The notes below the pieces were generated by a model. That model was not told the origin of the DNA, made no database searches, and saw only the letters and a list, made by a program, of their open reading frames with translations. From contig JAHCLN010000013.1 of the NCBI GenBank assembly GCA_026125215.1, forward strand, positions 1 through 42,538: a DNA stretch of 42,538 nucleotides, read 5' to 3'. Position 1 is the stretch's first letter, and each line of letters opens with the position of its first letter. Source of the DNA: Opitutaceae bacterium. GTDB taxonomy: Bacteria > Verrucomicrobiota > Verrucomicrobiia > Opitutales > Opitutaceae. Both the position numbers and the translations under genes were made by a program. Below are positions 25,160-32,296 of the stretch, one piece after another.

Positions 25160-25732
25160 ATGGCCCGTAGCCCTGACCAACTCGCAATCGAGCTCAATAA
25201 CCACCGGAAGGCTTTTAAGGCGTTCCTCACCGCGCGGGTCGGCAGCCAAGCCGAGGCAGAGGACATCCTGCAGAACGGCTTGCTCAAGGCACTCCAGCGC
25301 GCCGGCGAACTGCAAGATGACGCCAGACTCACCGCCTGGTTTTACCGGGTGCTGCGCAACGCCGTCGTGGACCATTACCGGTCCCGCGCCTCCGCCCGCC
25401 GTCGCCACGACGAGCTGGGCGCGATGATCAAGGGACTTGGCGAAGATATCGCCGCGGCCCCCAAAGGCTGGGAGTCCCAGCTCTGCGGCTGCCTCGGCGG
25501 CGTGGTGAAGACCCTCAAGCCGCAACACGCCGAGCTGCTGCGCCGTGTGGACCTGAACGGTGAGTCCGTGCAGCACGCAGCGAAGGCGCTGCGCCTGACG
25601 CCGAACAACGCCAGTGTCACCCTGCACCGCGCCCGCAAGGAATTGCGGATTCGCTTGGAACGCTTCTGCGGCGCATGTGCCAAGGACGCCTGCCTGGACT
25701 GCGACTGCCTTCCGGTCGGGAATCCGGCGTAA
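25160..25732 (+). CDS. ECF sigma factor with Cys-rich C-terminus, CorE (ECF44)-like
   Basis: The 190-residue protein has sigma region 2 (AEDILQNGLLKALQ, then LTAWFYRVLRNAVVDHYRSR) and region 4 (LLRRVDLNGESVQHAAKALRLTPNNASVTLHRARKELR). Between them is a C109-x-C111 pair. After region 4 comes a Cys-rich tail with C170, C173, C178, C181 and C183. CorE-type ECF sigma factors of Myxococcus bind metal directly through a linker CxC and a C-terminal Cys-rich domain, and need no anti-sigma. None is present here. It likely switches on the surrounding copper genes. The ATG at 25160 is preferred; an upstream ATG at 25028 would add 44 residues with no sigma-like sequence. The 230-base gap before it may hold its own promoter. 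Confidence 0.82.
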   Translation: MARSPDQLAIELNNHRKAFKAFLTARVGSQAEAEDILQNGLLKALQRAGELQDDARLTAWFYRVLRNAVVDHYRSRASARRRHDELGAMIKGLGEDIAAAPKGWESQLCGCLGGVVKTLKPQHAELLRRVDLNGESVQHAAKALRLTPNNASVTLHRARKELRIRLERFCGACAKDACLDCDCLPVGNPA

Positions 25733-25776
25733 GATTGCGTGGCTTCATCCGTCTGCATGGGTGAACCCACCGCTCC

Positions 25777-25947
25777 ATGCCCAAGAAAACCATCTCCACC
25801 GCCCGCTGCGGCTCCCCCCGGTGCCGTTGCAATCTCACCCCACGCTGCCGCTGCCACGACCTGAACGCCCTGCTGGCTCTCACGCTCTGGGATTTCAGCC
25901 GCCGGCTACACCGCCACCACACACCTGAACCAAAGATCCTGCCATGA
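25777..25947 (+). CDS. 56-residue Cys-rich microprotein coupled to the copper ATPase
   Basis: This small frame reads [18 protein letters not shown], continues to [13 protein letters not shown], then a short hydrophobic stretch and SRRLHRHH. Its cysteines are C11, C16, C18, C24 and C26, followed by H27: two basic CxC motifs plus a histidine pair near the end. The stop (25945 to 25947) overlaps the ATPase start at 25944 as ATGA, which is strong evidence for translation. The ribosome binding site is weak. It probably binds Cu(I) in the cytosol, as a metallothionein-like buffer or a chaperone for the ATPase, which lacks an HMA domain. No known family is recognised. Confidence 0.68.
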   Translation: MPKKTISTARCGSPRCRCNLTPRCRCHDLNALLALTLWDFSRRLHRHHTPEPKILP

Positions 25948-28010
25948 AACCCGAGCCCACCTGCCATACTCCTGCCAGCCCAACCGGACATGGCCACCAT
26001 CACCTCGCTCCGGTGGATTCAGCCCCGCCCGCCCCCGACCAGCCCGTTTACATGGGGCTGCCGGACGAGCGTTTCCTGCGGCCGCGCTTCTACGTCGCCC
26101 TGGTCTTCACGCTGCCGGTGCTGGCCCTCTCCATGGGGCCGATGGTGTGGGACGATTTCTTTGCGCACCTCACGATGCGCAGCTCCGCCTGGCTGCAGTT
26201 CGCACTGACCACGCCCGTGTTTTTCTGGAGCGGCGCGCCCTTCATCCGCCGTTGGTGGAAATCCCTCGTCACGCGCGACCCCAACATGTTCACGCTCACC
26301 GTCACCGGCACGGGCGCGGCGTATTTCTTCAGCCTCGGCACCACACTCTTCTGGGCGCACCTGCCCGCCCGCTATTTCTCCCATCACGGCGGGCCGATCT
26401 ACTTCGAGGCGGCGGCCTTCATCACCACGATCGTCCTCCTCGGCCAGATTCTGGAACAGCGCGCCCATGCCCGCACGGATGCCGCCATCCGCGCCCTCAT
26501 GCAGCTCGCACCCAAGATCGCCCACCGGCTCCGGCCCGACGGCACCGAGGAAGATGTGCCGGTGGATCAGGTCCGGCCCAGCGACACTCTCCGCGTGCGG
26601 CCCGGCGAACACCTGCCGGTGGACGGCGTGCTGCTGGGCGGCCGTGCCGAGGTGGACGAATCCATGCTCACCGGCGAGCCACTGCCCGTCGTCAAAAATG
26701 CCGGCGACAAACTCAGCGCCGGCACGCTCAACCCCACCGGCTCCTTCACCTACCGCGCCGAGCGCGTCGGTGCCGACACCCTGCTCGCGCAGATCATCCG
26801 CCTCGTCGAAGCAGCCGTCGAAAGCGAAGCGCCCATCGCCCGGCTGGCCGACCGCGTGTCGGCCGTTTTCGTGCCGACCGTGCTCGTGATCGCAGTCATC
26901 ACTTTTTTCGCCTGGGGCCTGTTCGTGCCCGAACGCGGCTGGCTCTTCGGCCTGCTCAACGCCGTCGCCGTCCTCATCATCGCCTGCCCCTGCGCCCTCG
27001 GCCTCGCCACCCCCGTCTCGCTCGTCACCGGCATCGGCCGCGGCGCCCAGGCCGGCGTGCTGGTGAAGGATGCCGCCGCCCTCGAACGTCTCGCCGGCGC
27101 CAACACCGTCCTGATCGACAAGACCGGCACGCTCACCGCCGGCCGGCCCGAGGTCGTCGCCCTGCGGCCGGCCCCGGGCTTCGGTGAAAACGAGCTGCTC
27201 GCGCTGGCCGCGGCGGCGGAGTCCTCCAGCGAACATCCGCTCGCCCGGGCCATCGTGACCGCCGCGCAAGCCCGCGGCCTGCCGCTGCCTGCCGCCACGG
27301 ATTTCTCCGCCGAGCCCGGCACCGGCGTCCGCGCCACGGTCGCCGGCCGCGTGGTGACCGTCGGCCGCGCCCCGGCCGATGATGGGCTGCATGCCACCGC
27401 CACGCTGATCGGCGTCACCGTGGCCGGTCGGCCGGCCGGCACCCTCGCGCTGGCCGACACGATCAAACCCACCACGCCCGCCGCCATCCGCGAACTCCAA
27501 AAACTCGGTCTGCGCGTCGTGATGATCACCGGCGACCGCGAGGCCACCGCCCGCGCCGTGGCCGCGGAACTCGGCCTCGACGGTTACCACGCCGGCGTCT
27601 CACCCGCGCAAAAGCAGGAGCTCGTCCGCACCCATCAGACCAACGGCGAACGCGTGGTCTTCGCCGGCGACGGCCTCAACGACGCCCCGGCGCTCGCCGC
27701 CGCCGACATCGGCATCGCCATGGGCACCGGCACCGATGTCGCCATGCACAGCGCCGGCCTCGTCTTGGTGAAAGGCGATCTCGCCGCGCTCGTGCGCGCC
27801 GTCCACCTCAGCCGCGCCACGCTGCGCAACATCAAGCAGAACCTCTTCTGGGCCTTCGCCTACAACACCGCGGGCATCCCGCTCGCCGCCGGCGTGCTGT
27901 TCCCCTTCTTCGGCTGGCTGCTCAACCCCATGTTCGCCGGCGTGGCGATGAGCCTCAGCTCCCTCAGCGTCGTCACCAACGCCCTCCGCCTCCGCTGGCT
28001 GCGGCTGTGA
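25944..28010 (+). CDS. copA: Copper-type P1B ATPase (CopA/CopB-like) without HMA domain
   Basis: The 688-residue ATPase pumps Cu(I) out of the cytosol. Markers are the CPC motif (residues 348 to 350), the phosphorylation site DKTGT at 392 to 396, the SEHPLA motif (HP at 431 to 432), GDGLNDAP near 575, the TM7 YN pair at 640 to 641, and MSLSS (669 to 673) with N679 in TM8. These are the transport-site residues of Cu(I)/Ag(I) ATPases. The N-terminus carries no HMA domain, only a His-rich tail with one Cys ([14 protein letters not shown]). It shares a four-base overlap with the Cys-rich microprotein, which may supply metal in place of the missing domain. Confidence 0.9.
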   Translation: MKPEPTCHTPASPTGHGHHHLAPVDSAPPAPDQPVYMGLPDERFLRPRFYVALVFTLPVLALSMGPMVWDDFFAHLTMRSSAWLQFALTTPVFFWSGAPFIRRWWKSLVTRDPNMFTLTVTGTGAAYFFSLGTTLFWAHLPARYFSHHGGPIYFEAAAFITTIVLLGQILEQRAHARTDAAIRALMQLAPKIAHRLRPDGTEEDVPVDQVRPSDTLRVRPGEHLPVDGVLLGGRAEVDESMLTGEPLPVVKNAGDKLSAGTLNPTGSFTYRAERVGADTLLAQIIRLVEAAVESEAPIARLADRVSAVFVPTVLVIAVITFFAWGLFVPERGWLFGLLNAVAVLIIACPCALGLATPVSLVTGIGRGAQAGVLVKDAAALERLAGANTVLIDKTGTLTAGRPEVVALRPAPGFGENELLALAAAAESSSEHPLARAIVTAAQARGLPLPAATDFSAEPGTGVRATVAGRVVTVGRAPADDGLHATATLIGVTVAGRPAGTLALADTIKPTTPAAIRELQKLGLRVVMITGDREATARAVAAELGLDGYHAGVSPAQKQELVRTHQTNGERVVFAGDGLNDAPALAAADIGIAMGTGTDVAMHSAGLVLVKGDLAALVRAVHLSRATLRNIKQNLFWAFAYNTAGIPLAAGVLFPFFGWLLNPMFAGVAMSLSSLSVVTNALRLRWLRL

Positions 28011-28060
28011 CCCTCCCCTCCACACGGAAGGCAGTGACTCATTTGGGATAGTGATGACCG

Positions 28061-28123
28061 AGGGTGGACGCGCAGGTCCCTCTGCGCGTCGGATGGCCAG
28101 CACAGGGACGCGCCGCCCCACCT
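28061..28123. repeat. Dispersed palindromic repeat, copy 2 of 2
   Basis: GCGCAGGTCCCTCTGCGCG is followed about 13 bases later by CACAGGGACGCGCC, matching the element at 5478 to 5540 in order and spacing, with a few changes. Both copies lie just outside the end of a gene cluster, in gaps free of genes. No coding capacity or target-site duplication was noticed. Confidence 0.6.
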
Positions 28124-28130
28124 GCCGGAT

Positions 28131-28343
28131 TCAAACTTCAGCCCGACCCAAACGGCGAGATCTGCCTGGGTTTGGCGCATTCCTGACCGCTCCCATTTCA
28201 GCAAAGTCGCCCCATACAGCACACAGGCCCACACTGATGCGGCCATAGACGCGCACCTCGCCCGCCCACCCCTCCTCGGCGACCACGATCACCGTGGTAT
28301 CTTTATGGACATCCAGCCCGACATATTTATTCAACGTCTTCAT
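28131..28343 (-). pseudogene. IS110-family transposase, N-terminal remnant
   Basis: From ATG at 28343 the reading is MKTLNKYVGLDVHKDTT followed by VIVVAEEG and GEVRVYG. This matches the start of IS110-family DEDD transposases, including the first catalytic Asp in GLDVHKD. Similarity is visible for only about 35 residues and then ends (around 28240); the rest of the frame up to its stop at 28131 is unrelated. The central RuvC-like part and the C-terminal domain are absent, so it cannot act. It opposes the second IS110-type fragment at 29035. Confidence 0.65.
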
Positions 28344-28497
28344 GTGCTTGTCTCCGTTTTGGGTTGTTTTGGTTGTTGTTCGCGCTCCGGCCACAGCCTT
28401 GCGGCTCTGCCCCTCACCGGGTAACCCGCGTTCAGGGGACAAGCACACTTTTTTCTCCAGCGGCGTCGGCACGCAGCTATAGTGTCTGGGCAAAGTC

Positions 28498-28989
28498 ATG
28501 AAGTGGCTATTCATCACTTTTCTCACTGCAGTCTGTTTAGTTGCACTTGCCCGAGAAGAACGGCCGGACATCGAGCAGTATTCGGCGACTTATGGAATAG
28601 GGTGGGTTCGCGCTGAGGCTGATGCACGTTTCCATCCCGGATGCTACGTCGATGCCTTTCTGTGGAATGGTGGTCAGAGCATCCGAGTTCGCGAGGACGG
28701 CACGTTTGAGTCGCACGCCGCCTTCGAAGCTCATCGAAAGGGAGTTCCCGCCAAGTGGGAGGAGTTCTCGTTCTCAGGACATTGGCAGGCGAAGGATGGT
28801 TGGATCACTTTCACCTACACAGAGACCGAGGAGTATGAAGGGGAGAAGAAGACACTGACCTATGACTTCCTTCTTGGCACTTTGGATGGCCGACCAGCGA
28901 TGCTCTTCAAGCGCGGTAACGACAAGCGATGCAAATTTATCTATGAGCTATTCACGCTGAAGGAAGAAGCGCCGAACCAGCAGGAATGA
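28498..28989 (+). CDS. Secreted protein of unknown function in an IS scar region
   Basis: The 163-residue protein has a signal peptide (MKWLFITFLTAVCLVALA). Mature sequence features two Trp-rich strands (GHWQAKDGWITFTYTETEEY) and a C-terminal Cys in KRCKFIYELF. The pattern suggests a small beta-rich lipocalin- or copper-lumen-like fold, but no family is recognised. Its base composition and codon choice appear less GC-rich than those of the neighbouring genes, and it lies between two IS110-type remnants. Both suggest recent acquisition. The ATG at 28498 gives the signal peptide directly. Confidence 0.55.
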   Translation: MKWLFITFLTAVCLVALAREERPDIEQYSATYGIGWVRAEADARFHPGCYVDAFLWNGGQSIRVREDGTFESHAAFEAHRKGVPAKWEEFSFSGHWQAKDGWITFTYTETEEYEGEKKTLTYDFLLGTLDGRPAMLFKRGNDKRCKFIYELFTLKEEAPNQQE

Positions 28990-29034
28990 GAAAGCGTAGA
29001 GGGGCTCGCCCGTGAGGCCGATACTCTCGCCTTT

Positions 29035-29181
29035 ATGAGCTCGAACAACATCACCGTCGGAATCGACCTCGGGGACCGGCAGCACGCGGTGTGCGTCCTC
29101 TCGGCGGCTGGCGAAATTCTCACCGAAGAGTTCATCCCCATTACAATGAGAGTGGAGTCCATTGGCTACACTTCGCGGTGA
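29035..29181 (+). pseudogene. IS110-family transposase, N-terminal remnant (second)
   Basis: The 48 codons from ATG at 29035 read NITVGIDLGDRQHAVCVLSAAGE, the pattern of IS110-type DEDD transposase N-termini (first catalytic Asp in GIDLGD), then lose similarity after EEFIP and stop at 29181. It differs in sequence from the 28343 remnant, so the two come from separate elements or subfamilies. The region after the stop (CTCTGTTTCCTTCGTTACC near 29199) looks like a dispersed repeat and continues to the rsmG end. Confidence 0.6.
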
Positions 29182-29246
29182 TTCACCGCGCCCGTATCCT
29201 CTGTTTCCTTCGTTACCTTCTGTGAACTGCTTTTCTAGGCTCGTCC

Positions 29247-29909
29247 TCACCCGGCAATCGGCGCGCGGAAGTGCAGCAGGAATTTTTCCGCGAAAAACGG
29301 CCGGGGCACCCAGGCATCGAGCGGCCACACGGCGGCCGGTTGCACCGCGCCGCCCGCCAGCTCCTCGCGCCAGAGCGTGCCCTTGAAATACAGGACGCCA
29401 TTGCCGGGCTGGCCCGCGTGGCCGGGACGCAACAGCGGCCGCGCCCAGCCGAGAAACGCCGGCAGCGCCGTCACGGCGCGGCCGGTCACATAGTCGAATT
29501 TTTCGCGGATCGTCTCTGCCCGCACCGCGAGACCGCGCACATTCTTCAGGCCCAGCTCGTCCGCCATCGCCGTCACCGCGCCGATCTTCTTGCCCACGGA
29601 ATCCACCAGCGTGAAACGGCACTCCGGGTAAACGATCGCCAGCACGAGGCCGGGAAACCCGCCGCCGGTGCCGAGATCGGCGAACGCCGCCCCCGCCGCC
29701 GGCCGCAGCACCCTGGTCATGGTCAGCGCATGCAGCACGTGGTGCTCCTCGATGTTGTCCGCATCCTTGCGCGAGATCAGGTTGATGCGTTCGTTCCACG
29801 CCCGCACCCCGGCAGCCAGCCGCCCGAGTTGCGCGACCGTGTCATCCGCCAATTTCGGAAAATACTCCCGCACCAAGGGCAGCTTCATCGGGACGTTGGC
29901 TTCGCTCAT
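29247..29909 (-). CDS. rsmG: 16S rRNA (guanine-527-N7)-methyltransferase RsmG
   Basis: The 220-residue length is typical. The SAM-binding motif is FADLGTGGGFPGLVLAI (near residue 75 to 91), followed by FTLVDSVGKKIG. The family motif NLISRKDADNIEEHHVLHAL precedes it at about 42 to 61. It methylates G527 in 16S rRNA, the site near the decoding centre whose loss gives low-level streptomycin resistance. The ATG at 29909 is preferred; an in-frame ATG at 29888 would remove only seven residues. It is unusual in being away from mnmG/gidA, its common neighbour, and stands between two metal islands. Confidence 0.9.
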   Translation of the reverse strand: MSEANVPMKLPLVREYFPKLADDTVAQLGRLAAGVRAWNERINLISRKDADNIEEHHVLHALTMTRVLRPAAGAAFADLGTGGGFPGLVLAIVYPECRFTLVDSVGKKIGAVTAMADELGLKNVRGLAVRAETIREKFDYVTGRAVTALPAFLGWARPLLRPGHAGQPGNGVLYFKGTLWREELAGGAVQPAAVWPLDAWVPRPFFAEKFLLHFRAPIAG

Positions 29910-30038
29910 CGCTCCACCCCAACCCGCGGCCGGACCGCACGCAAACGCTTTGTGATCGCACACCCCGCCCGTGGCAAACGATCACCGCCATACCCACCCA
30001 CGGCTTGACACCGCTTCGCTTCCAGCTCTGTTCAGCTC

Positions 30039-30425
30039 GTGACGTCTCGCTTCCGCACCTTTGTCAGTCTGTTGCTGCTGGCCCTCTGGCTACCGGCAAC
30101 CCAGCATTGCGACTTGGCTGCAGCGGAACTCCTACCCGAAACCACCATCTGTCAGGATGGTCATGGTCATGAGCCCACGCATCCTGATGGCGCTTGCAGC
30201 ATGATCGACGACGGTGCATTCAAGCCCTCAGATACCACGAGGAAGATCGCAGAACCGGCGTCTTACTCTTTCTGCGATTGTCTGATTTGTTCAGCGCTGG
30301 TGGCGAAAACTTCACGCGATACAGCCCAGGTGCCACTTGTCACGGCGCCGGCAGAGCTGACAGTCGGTTGGCAGTTTATGGCACGGGCCGCCCCGTTATC
30401 TCGCGCGCCCTCCCCTGTGGTTTGA
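30039..30425 (+). CDS. Secreted Cys/His-containing protein heading the zinc/cobalt-type operon
   Basis: The 128-residue protein starts at GTG (30039). A signal peptide region FVSLLLLALWLPATQ is followed by HCDLAAAE, a DGHGHEPTHPDG histidine stretch with nearby cysteines (ICQDG, ACSMI), and a late Cys cluster (FCDCLICS). Small secreted proteins with this layout occur at the head of TolC/CzcA operons in Verrucomicrobiota, to my knowledge without assigned function. Probably it binds periplasmic metal. A divergent promoter region of 129 bases separates it from rsmG. The 114-base gap after it leads into the TolC-family gene. Confidence 0.6.
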   Translation: MTSRFRTFVSLLLLALWLPATQHCDLAAAELLPETTICQDGHGHEPTHPDGACSMIDDGAFKPSDTTRKIAEPASYSFCDCLICSALVAKTSRDTAQVPLVTAPAELTVGWQFMARAAPLSRAPSPVV

Positions 30426-30539
30426 TCGGTCCCTGCGCGGACTGATCACCCGTTAGTCTCGAAGCGGAGCACCTGACCGTGCCTGCATTGGATTCAAACA
30501 CCGTTTCGTTCCAGTCTCATTGCGTCCGTCTCATTTTTT

Positions 30540-31844
30540 ATGCAATCAACGTTTCCTCTTCATTATTTTATCCATCCCTCGGTCGGCATGCTTTTTCTCG
30601 CCGGAGCCGCCGCGCTTTCGGCCCAAACCACCGAGCCTGCCTCGGCGGTCTCGCTGCCCGCTTTGGTGGGTGAAATCACCGCCAAGAATCCCGAACGTCA
30701 CTTCTACCAAGAGGAGATCGCCATCGCCAAAGCTGGACAGCGCTACTCAGCCACCCGGTCCGTCCCGGAGCTTTCTTTCGACCTCGGCCGCACGCGCGTG
30801 AAAGACTCCTCCGGCAGGGTCGCTGACGAAGGCCATGCATGGTCGGTATCCGTTACCCAAACCTTCGAGTGGCCGGGCCGTCTCGCCTTGCGTAAAGCCA
30901 TCGCCAACCGCGATGTCGAACTGGCCGAGCTGGGACTAGCCCGGTTCGAAAACGCTCTCGCCGCCCGCGCCCGTTCACTCGCCTACGGCTTGCACGCCAG
31001 CAACGCCAAGGCGCAGGCCGTGCGCGAGGTCGCCGAACGCTTCACCGCGCTTAAGGAAACCTTCCTCGCTCGTGATCCGGCGGGCATCACGCCGCTACTG
31101 GAAACGCGCGTTATCGAAGCGGCCGAGCTGGCTTTGCAGCGCCGTGCCACCGAGGCCGAACTCGCCGTGCAAGCGGTCCTGATCGAGTTGAACCAGTTGC
31201 GCGGAGCCGCGCCCGACGCCGCTTTAAAAATCGCTGCTCCCACACTCACGTTTAACGACGTTCCCGAGACGGCCGCCCTGATCTCCGCCGCCCGCGAAAA
31301 CAATTTTGAATTTCGCCTGCGTCGTGTGGAGCTGGAACAGCAAGGCTACGCGGTGCGTCTCGCGCGCAACGACCGTTACCCGGCCATCAGTGTCAGCCCG
31401 TTTGTTTCCCAAGAAAAAGTCGGGGATCGGGAAACCACCGTCGGGGTCGGCTTTAGCCTGCCTATTCCCATCACCGGCAGCACACGTGGCGCGGTGGACG
31501 TGGCCGAGGCCCGTCGCCGCCAGGCCGAAACCGCCGTCTTCGTGGCCCAGCGTGAGCTGGATCGCGAAATCCTGACCGCCGCGCTCGCCTTCAAAACCAA
31601 ACTTGCCGAATCCCGCCGATGGTCGCCCGATGCGGCGGACAAATTCCGCGAAGCCGCCGAACTCGCCGACCGCCACTACCGCCTCGGTGCGGTGCCCATC
31701 GCCACCTACGTCGAGTTGCAGAACAGCTATCTCGATGCCCTTGAGGCCCTGCTCGACACCCAGAGCGAAGCCCTCGCCGCCGGCCTGAAGCTCCAGCAGC
31801 TCACCGGCCTCGACATCAACCCTGTGCAAATTTCCCAACCATGA
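30540..31844 (+). CDS. TolC-family outer-membrane factor (CzcC-like)
   Basis: The 434-residue protein has an N-terminal signal region (hydrophobic stretch MLFLAGAAALSAQ near residues 17 to 29), then the paired TolC repeats. Recognisable features are TQTFEWPGRLALRKAIANRDVELAEL and YRLGAVPIATYVELQNSYLDALEALLDTQ. It is the outer-membrane channel for the downstream CzcA-like pump. The ATG at 30540 and the in-frame ATG at 30588 are both plausible starts; the latter would place the signal peptide at the very N-terminus. Its stop overlaps the start of the mini-adaptor gene by four bases (ATGA). Confidence 0.82.
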   Translation: MQSTFPLHYFIHPSVGMLFLAGAAALSAQTTEPASAVSLPALVGEITAKNPERHFYQEEIAIAKAGQRYSATRSVPELSFDLGRTRVKDSSGRVADEGHAWSVSVTQTFEWPGRLALRKAIANRDVELAELGLARFENALAARARSLAYGLHASNAKAQAVREVAERFTALKETFLARDPAGITPLLETRVIEAAELALQRRATEAELAVQAVLIELNQLRGAAPDAALKIAAPTLTFNDVPETAALISAARENNFEFRLRRVELEQQGYAVRLARNDRYPAISVSPFVSQEKVGDRETTVGVGFSLPIPITGSTRGAVDVAEARRRQAETAVFVAQRELDREILTAALAFKTKLAESRRWSPDAADKFREAAELADRHYRLGAVPIATYVELQNSYLDALEALLDTQSEALAAGLKLQQLTGLDINPVQISQP

Positions 31845-32296
31845 AAACCTTCCTCACCCTCCTCGTCATCTCCTCCCTCTCGTTTGTTCTCAGCGGCTGC
31901 GGCGACTCTCAAGCCGCCTCCGCACCGCACGTCGAGCCGACGCCCGCCTCGACCTACAAGGCCGGCCACGGCGTGCAGCTCACCGAGACCGGCCGCAAAT
32001 TCGTCGGCCTGCAAACCGGCGAAGTCGGTTCGCACGCTTTCGCGGGCGCGGCCGAGGCACCGGCGATTCCCGCCGAGGCGCTCCTTCGCACCGTCAAAGG
32101 CGATTTCGTCTATGTCGCCAACGGCGAGTGGTTCCTTCGCACCCCCGTGACAGTCGGCGGCGCGGACTCCACCCACATCGAAATCAAGGACGGCCTTTAT
32201 GAAGGCGACACCATCGTCGTCAAAGGCGTGCGCGGCCTCTCCCTCGCCGAGATCCAGGCACTCAATGGAGGCGTGGGCTGTGCCGACGGACACTGA
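31841..32296 (+). CDS. Mini periplasmic adaptor lipoprotein (151 residues) for CzcA-like pump
   Basis: A lipoprotein signal ends in VLSGC (lipidated C20). The mature part retains only the two ends of a CzcB-like adaptor: GHGVQLTETGRKFVGLQTGEV near residue 43, and the membrane-proximal end IPAEALLRTVKGDFVYVANG ... DGLYEGDTIVVKGVRGL. The alpha-hairpin, lipoyl and beta-barrel domains of a normal adaptor (about 350 to 500 residues) are missing. The end GCADGH has one Cys and one His. The gene overlaps the outer-membrane-factor gene by four bases and the pump gene by one (TGATG), so all three are co-translated. How it bridges the pump is unclear. Confidence 0.72.
   Translation: MKTFLTLLVISSLSFVLSGCGDSQAASAPHVEPTPASTYKAGHGVQLTETGRKFVGLQTGEVGSHAFAGAAEAPAIPAEALLRTVKGDFVYVANGEWFLRTPVTVGGADSTHIEIKDGLYEGDTIVVKGVRGLSLAEIQALNGGVGCADGH

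Larger units (their letters stand above)
28011..28497. other. 487-base region with repeat and IS110 remnant, otherwise no intact gene
   Basis: Following the copper ATPase, this region contains the second copy of the GCGCAGGTCCCT repeat (28061 to 28123). A minus-strand IS110 transposase start (28131 to 28343) follows, and then a stretch without genes that includes a T-run near 28449 to 28454. The base composition is less GC-rich toward 28450 than in either neighbouring island, which fits a recombination scar. Confidence 0.5.

Noticed and set aside
28441..28497. T-run near 28449 as a terminator for the IS remnant or ATPase operon
   Set aside because: No convincing GC stem precedes it on either strand.
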